Assembly (NCBI GenBank): GCA_910586755.1
Contig: CAJUJM010000046.1
Coordinates: forward strand, 1 to 52,170
DNA: 52,170 bases
Reading direction: 5' to 3'
Source: an uncultured Lachnospiraceae bacterium
GTDB taxonomy: Bacteria > Bacillota > Clostridia > Lachnospirales > Lachnospiraceae
The number at the start of each line of letters is the position of its first letter. Positions within the stretch are counted from its first letter, which is position 1. Below, in pieces: positions 48,602 through 52,170 of this stretch. Position numbers and translations under genes: made by a program. The notes below the pieces were generated by a model that was not told the DNA's origin, made no database searches, and saw only the letters and a list, made by a program, of their open reading frames with translations.

Positions 48602-49148
48602 AGTGAGCAGATATTTTAACTTGTGATACCATAGCAGCATAGCTGCTCCAAGTACAGTCGATTAGCCAGTGAATGAAGTTTTACATATAAGATGAAGGTG
48701 ATGTTGTTGGATAGAACAGGAATACCCTCAGTGAACAAGGGCAACCGTGTGTCCCCTTGTCCACTGAGGGTAAAATGGTCGAAGGAAGAAACGATACTTG
48801 CATTTGAAAAGTGTGAATTTGACAGTGAGAAAAAATATATTGAATTAAGATGTGGATAGACATGTAAGCAGGAACAAAAGTGCAATTTTTATGCAGGTGG
48901 TTTGTTAATAAAAATGGAGATTTATTAAGAGAGTTAGATGCTTTAGTTAAATACCTCAATTGGATACTGAATAATTTTTTGAATTGAGGATGAATGTTTG
49001 TATTGAGATGGTAGAAGGTACGAAGTTAGGGGCTGAGGAATTTTTGAATGAGGATAGTAGGATATGAGGAAGAGATGGGAAGATAGTCTTTACAAGACAC
49101 TGGTATTTAGATGTAGAATAATAATATGAGTGGAGTTGATAGTATAAA
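48602..49148. other. AT-rich intergenic region with a palindrome
   Basis: No intact gene. It contains the hairpin repeat at 48723 and a 28-codon open stretch (48773-48859) reading KWSKEETILAFEK..., which may be a fragment of a nuclease-type gene. The promoter of the AlbA_2 gene is probably near its end (TAGAAT at about 49115). Confidence 0.5.
48723..48772. repeat. 18-bp inverted repeat hairpin, full copy of the 14459 repeat
   Basis: Arms 48723-48740 and 48755-48772 pair with one mismatch around a 14-nt loop. The left arm is identical to 14459-14476. The stem is GC/AT mixed with no T-run, so it looks like a dispersed palindrome rather than a terminator. Confidence 0.8.
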
Positions 49149-50612
49149 ATGATCACAGGACAGCAGGATTATTACATTAGTCTGATAGAGCGGTTGAGAA
49201 GGCTGCCAGCAGAGACGGAATGGTTGGAATATAAAAGTAATAATACAGATCCCCAGATGATCGGAGAATATATTTCTGCCATAAGTAATTCTGCCGCTCT
49301 GGAACGAAGAGAAAAAGGATATCTCTTATGGGGAATTGATGATACAACACATGAGATTTCGGGAACCGATTTTTGCCCTGGGGCGGCGAAGAAGGGCAAT
49401 CAGGAATTGGAGAACTGGATTGTAGGATTAAGTAATCCCAGATTAAATATTCAGTTTATCGAAGTTAATGTGAGGGATAAAAGGGTAGTTATTCTGGAGA
49501 TTCCCATGGCTTCGGTTAAACCTACGGCATTTGCAGGAGAGGAATACATCAGGATTGGTTCTTATAAGAAAAAGTTAAAGGATTTTCCGGAGAAAGAACG
49601 GGCATTATGGCAGTCATTCGAGACAACACCATATGAGATGCGAATTGCCATAGAGGATGTAACTGAGGAAGAAGTGACACAACTGCTGGATTGTGCTGCT
49701 TATTATACGTTAATGAAACTTCCATTACCTAGTAATCGAAGCAATATGATGCATAACATGAAGGATGAGGAATTCATTCGTGAGATGGATAACGGACAAT
49801 ATGCAATTACCAATATGGGGGCATTGCTGTTTGCGAAGGACTTGAACAAATTTTCTCATTTAAAAAGAAAAGCAGTTCGGGTGGTTCAGTATAAAGGAAC
49901 AGGCAGGACCAATGCGATTCGTGAACAGGTTTTTACACAGGGATATGCGCTCTGTTTTGACGAAATTTGCAGATATATAGATACCCTTATTCCGCAGGAG
50001 GAAGAGATTCATATTGGACTTCGCCAGATACACAGGATGTTTCCGGAGAAGGCAATCCGTGAGATGCTTGGAAATATGATTATTCATCAGGATCTGACCA
50101 TGCGTGGAGCAGGGCCAATAATGGAGATTTTCGATGCCAGGGTAGAGGCGTCTAATCCGGGATGTTTGTTGGTGGATGTGAATCGAATTATTGATACGGC
50201 TCCGCATTCCAGAAATGAGGCCATGGCGTCCTTTTTGAGGATGATTCATATTTGTGAGGAGCGAGGCAGTGGATTTGACCGTATGGAGGAGGGGATGAGT
50301 GCCTTGAAGATACCGGCTCCTAAAGTTGAAACGGGAGATGATTTTGCTAGGACGAAATTATATTGGTATGCGAATCTAAATGAATGGACAAAAGAGGATA
50401 AAATCCGTACTTGTTATCTGGCAACTTGCTATTATTATGTAAATGAGATTCCGGTGGCAAATGTCGTGTTAAGGGAACGGTTGGGCGTTGATGAGAAAAA
50501 TATGTCTATTGTGTCAAGAATTATCAAAGACACAATGAAAGCTGGATTCATTAAATTAGCTGATGAAAATGCTTCATTGAAAATGAGAAGATATATTCCA
50601 TATTGGGCGTAG
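49149..50612 (+). CDS. AlbA_2 (Schlafen-like) and GHKL-type ATP-binding protein
   Basis: A 487-aa protein of the putative DNA-binding/ATP-dependent helicase RecG-like group. The N-terminal AlbA_2 domain (about 15-140) contains ETEWLEYKSN and GYLLWGIDDTTHEISGTDF. The middle and C-terminal part (about 280-400) has a degenerate GHKL ATPase: EKAIREMLGNMIIHQDLTMRGAGPIMEIFDARVEASNPG and EERGSGFDRM. A winged-helix-like C terminus follows. Such proteins are frequent in defence or mobile regions and some act as regulators. It stands alone in the accessory region. Start ATG with a weak site. Confidence 0.85.
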   Translation: MITGQQDYYISLIERLRRLPAETEWLEYKSNNTDPQMIGEYISAISNSAALERREKGYLLWGIDDTTHEISGTDFCPGAAKKGNQELENWIVGLSNPRLNIQFIEVNVRDKRVVILEIPMASVKPTAFAGEEYIRIGSYKKKLKDFPEKERALWQSFETTPYEMRIAIEDVTEEEVTQLLDCAAYYTLMKLPLPSNRSNMMHNMKDEEFIREMDNGQYAITNMGALLFAKDLNKFSHLKRKAVRVVQYKGTGRTNAIREQVFTQGYALCFDEICRYIDTLIPQEEEIHIGLRQIHRMFPEKAIREMLGNMIIHQDLTMRGAGPIMEIFDARVEASNPGCLLVDVNRIIDTAPHSRNEAMASFLRMIHICEERGSGFDRMEEGMSALKIPAPKVETGDDFARTKLYWYANLNEWTKEDKIRTCYLATCYYYVNEIPVANVVLRERLGVDEKNMSIVSRIIKDTMKAGFIKLADENASLKMRRYIPYWA

Positions 50613-50717
50613 ATTTTTATTTGATGGGTATTTGATAGATTAAATATAGAGTTCCTAAAACCTTGGAATTTATAGGCATTTCTAGTGAATTTTTATTTGA
50701 CGGGTATTTGACAAATT
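50613..50717 (+). repeat. Pair of 29-bp direct repeats
   Basis: Bases 50613-50641 and 50689-50717 match at 25 of 29 positions (TTTTTATTTGAYGGGTATTTGA core). The first begins right after the AlbA_2 stop codon. They could mark a duplication or an attachment-type junction. Confidence 0.55.
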
Positions 50718-51024
50718 GAAAAATTTGATGGAGTGTGGGGTTTTTTTGCTTGTACAATAGGATATGCATAAATTGGAATCATAAGTCAATAATAGAATAT
50801 TATTAAAAATTTTAAGCTAAGAGACTATATTCATACAATACCTTATAAAGTTTAAAAATATAGGAAACATAAACAATAAAACTGAAAAATATGGTTTTTC
50901 TACGAAATTTTTTTGTGTCTAGAGAGTTTGCTTTGTATTTCGTGTAATAGATCGATGAATTCAGACAGTTTTAGACAATGTTTAAACAGGTAATATAAAT
51001 ATTTTACCAATAGAGAAAATTTAT
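50613..51024. other. AT-rich region without a gene
   Basis: 412 bp of very AT-rich sequence with the direct repeats above and no open frame of note. The promoter of the recombinase-domain gene may lie at about 50960-51010. Confidence 0.5.
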
Positions 51025-51255
51025 ATGAGTGGAAACACTACAGAGAAAATTCCATATGGATTTACGAGTCATGAAAAGTATGCTGTAGTGGTAATGGATA
51101 GCGAAAAAATGGAGGCAGTGAAATTGATGTTCAGTTTATGTCTTGATGGAATGAGCTTGGGGCAGATCAAGAGCGTTATAGAATCTCAAGGGATTGAGTA
51201 TCCGGCTAAATACAAGAGTGGCTGGAAAACATATGGAGATAGGTGCTTTGCCTGA
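51025..51255 (+). pseudogene. Serine recombinase domain fragment
   Basis: A 76-aa frame matching part of the 'Recombinase' domain of large serine recombinases: KIPYGFTSHEKYAVVVMDSEKMEAVKLMFSLCLDGMSLGQIKSVIESQGIEYP. The N-terminal resolvase (catalytic Ser) domain and the C-terminal zinc-ribbon and coiled coil are missing. Either a remnant of an integrative element or a small orphan DNA-binding protein. Confidence 0.7.
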
Positions 51256-51260
51256 AATAG

Positions 51261-51289
51261 TTGATTTTTTCAATCCATTGTTCTATAAT
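51261..51289 (+). promoter_or_regulatory. Promoter of the second PIN module
   Basis: TTGATT at 51261-51266, 17-bp spacer, TATAAT at 51284-51289. Confidence 0.8.
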
Positions 51290-51311
51290 AAAAGGTATAT
51301 GGGGGTGCTAG

Positions 51312-51755
51312 ATGAGGATTTATCTGGATAATTGCTGTTATAATCGTTTGTTGGATGATCGTAGCTATTCGCAGATATATTATGAACGAAATTCCATTAT
51401 GCTTATTTTAGAACTGGCAGAGCAGTCAGCTATTCAGATAATTGGAAGTCAAATGATTGTCAGGGAGATGGCTGATACTCGGGATTTGTATAAGCGCGCT
51501 GTATTGCAAATGGTATATGGACTCTGTTCAGAAGAGGTAAGGATCACTACACAGATTTTAGAACGGTCAGAAGAAATTCGGCGTAGTTCTAATATAAAGT
51601 ATAAAGACAGTTTACATCTGGCTTGTGCCGAAGCGGCTAAAGCAGATGCATTATTGACAACAGACAGAAAATTTATGAATAATTGTAGTCGTATTAAAAC
51701 ATACACGAAAGTGTTAGAACCAAATCAGTGGCTATTGGAGGTGTTATATTTATGA
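51312..51755 (+). CDS. PIN-domain protein, putative toxin
   Basis: A 147-aa PIN-domain protein. MRIYLDNCCYNRLLDD supplies the first Asp (about residue 6), ISGSQM/IVREMAD a mid Glu (about 51), KDSLHLACAEAAKADALLTTDRKF (about 97-120) the later acidic pair and the TTD motif. Predicted ribonuclease. It precedes its partner gene with an ATGA overlap, the reverse order of the VapBC-like pair at 13.7-14.3 kb. Confidence 0.82.
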   Translation: MRIYLDNCCYNRLLDDRSYSQIYYERNSIMLILELAEQSAIQIIGSQMIVREMADTRDLYKRAVLQMVYGLCSEEVRITTQILERSEEIRRSSNIKYKDSLHLACAEAAKADALLTTDRKFMNNCSRIKTYTKVLEPNQWLLEVLYL

Positions 51756-51961
51756 TTACGGCAAGGTTAAATGTGAGTAATAGCGCAGAAATACAGAAAA
51801 ATGGATTGGAGGCCTTGAGACAGGCGTTAGGTATAGCCGGGACGATCAAGTTTTTGGAGCAATTTGATCATGGCGGTTCTGGAGATTATACAAGAGAGAA
51901 ATATGAAAATGAGGAACAAGAACCTACAGATGAAGAAATTCGTTGCATGTTTGGATTTTAA
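51752..51961 (+). CDS. Putative antitoxin of the second PIN module
   Basis: A 69-aa protein: SAEIQKNGLEALRQALGIAGTIKFLEQFDHGGSGDYTREKYENEEQ, followed by an acidic tail (EPTDEEIRCMFGF). The ATG overlaps the toxin stop. The frame extends upstream inside the toxin gene, but the start at 51752 has a GGAGGTG site. The pattern fits small partner proteins of PIN toxins; no DNA-binding fold is evident. Confidence 0.65.
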   Translation: MITARLNVSNSAEIQKNGLEALRQALGIAGTIKFLEQFDHGGSGDYTREKYENEEQEPTDEEIRCMFGF

Positions 51962-51999
51962 ATTTGTTACTGACAATAGGAGATTTTTTGAGAGGGGAG

Positions 52000-52031
52000 A
52001 CAGCCAAAGCAATCATGTAGTGGCTGTTTTT
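52000..52031 (+). terminator. Terminator after the PIN module
   Basis: A 7-bp stem (ACAGCCA 52000-52006 with TGGCTGT 52021-52027) followed by T-run. Confidence 0.8.
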
Positions 52032-52170
52032 CTATGGTTTTGGATAGAAACTTTGAAGATGTCGGAATTAAGATACGACATAAATGGTTTGACTTTTCTG
52101 CAGGGAGAATAGATAATGAATCTGTGTAAAAACATAGAGTAGGCAGTAAAGTATTGAAAATGTAAAGTGA

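Noticed and set aside
48773..48859. KWSKEETILAFEK fragment, similar in style to HNH nuclease N termini
   Set aside because: Only 28 codons without a start or a continuation; too little to call a gene or a pseudogene.
48616..48959. Two overlapping minus-strand frames
   Set aside because: They run through the palindrome at 48723, have no ribosome binding site and no protein-like features.
51864..52112. 82-codon plus-strand frame over the end of the PIN module
   Set aside because: It overlaps the antitoxin gene in another frame and runs through the terminator at 52000.
52032..52170. Open stretch reading IRHKWFDFSAGRIDNESV near the right end
   Set aside because: Short, without a start codon or ribosome binding site, and directly after a terminator; possibly a remnant but not supportable.
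1..52170. tRNA or rRNA genes
   Set aside because: No conserved tRNA arms or rRNA sequence were recognised; a covariance search could still find one that I missed.

Overview
The window is a piece of chromosome from an anaerobic, endospore-forming Firmicute, most likely a member of the Lachnospiraceae (Clostridium cluster XIVa). The case rests on sigG, a spoIIAA-spoIIAB-sigF operon followed by spoVAA-AB-AC, a YlmC/YmxH sporulation protein, a valine T-box leader, a DUF5717/DUF5716 operon of a kind I associate with Lachnospiraceae, and strong AGGAGG-type ribosome binding sites. The species cannot be named from the sequence alone. No rRNA, tRNA, intact insertion sequence or CRISPR array was seen.

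Layout. 1-2.97 kb: a YesM-type histidine kinase (minus) divergent from a glucose/GlcNAc-type PTS EIICB. 3.0-5.4 kb: sigG divergent from a MATE exporter. 5.5-7.55 kb: coaX divergent from coaBC (coenzyme A synthesis). 7.8-13.6 kb: prfC, a PepV-like dipeptidase and the methionine importer metN-metI-metQ. 13.7-14.3 kb: a PIN toxin/Phd antitoxin pair. 14.5-18.0 kb: ylmC/ymxH-like, nrdR, yqeG-like, a fused aroD-aroK and efp. 18.1-24.1 kb: an NlpC/P60 hydrolase, argS and a SWIM-SNF2 helicase. 24.2-30.8 kb: DUF4364, a small membrane protein and the three-gene DUF5717-DUF5716-TPR operon. 30.8-32.2 kb: an iron-sulfur aldo/keto reductase and an ArsC/Spx-like protein. 32.3-34.6 kb: two divergent DUF3990 (ADP-ribosyltransferase-like) modules. 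34.6-39.9 kb: T-box, GNAT, valS, an orphan Dam-type methylase and a convergent alpha/beta hydrolase. 40.1-42.8 kb: AIM24 protein, a 49-residue protein and a membrane TPR protein. 42.9-46.3 kb: the spoIIA/spoVA sporulation block. 46.3-52.2 kb: an AT-rich accessory tail with a third DUF3990 module, degraded coding remnants, an AlbA_2 (Schlafen-like) ATPase-type protein, a serine-recombinase fragment and a second PIN toxin module.

The housekeeping genes form short operons with textbook promoters: many have a TTGNNN, 17-bp spacer, TATAAT-like pair. Strong stem-loop terminators separate them, including three of similar sequence.

The most unusual items are: (1) three DUF3990 toxin-like cassettes, each with a different partner gene, two of them back to back and one ending inside the promoter of the valine T-box; (2) a roughly 150-bp cloverleaf-like DNA/RNA element present twice in opposite orientation, whose stems show compensatory changes; (3) an exact Spo0A box shared by spoIIAA and the uncharacterised DUF5717-DUF5716-TPR operon; (4) a tandem 38-bp hairpin repeat with compensatory changes; (5) a spoVA operon that stops with a strong terminator after spoVAC.
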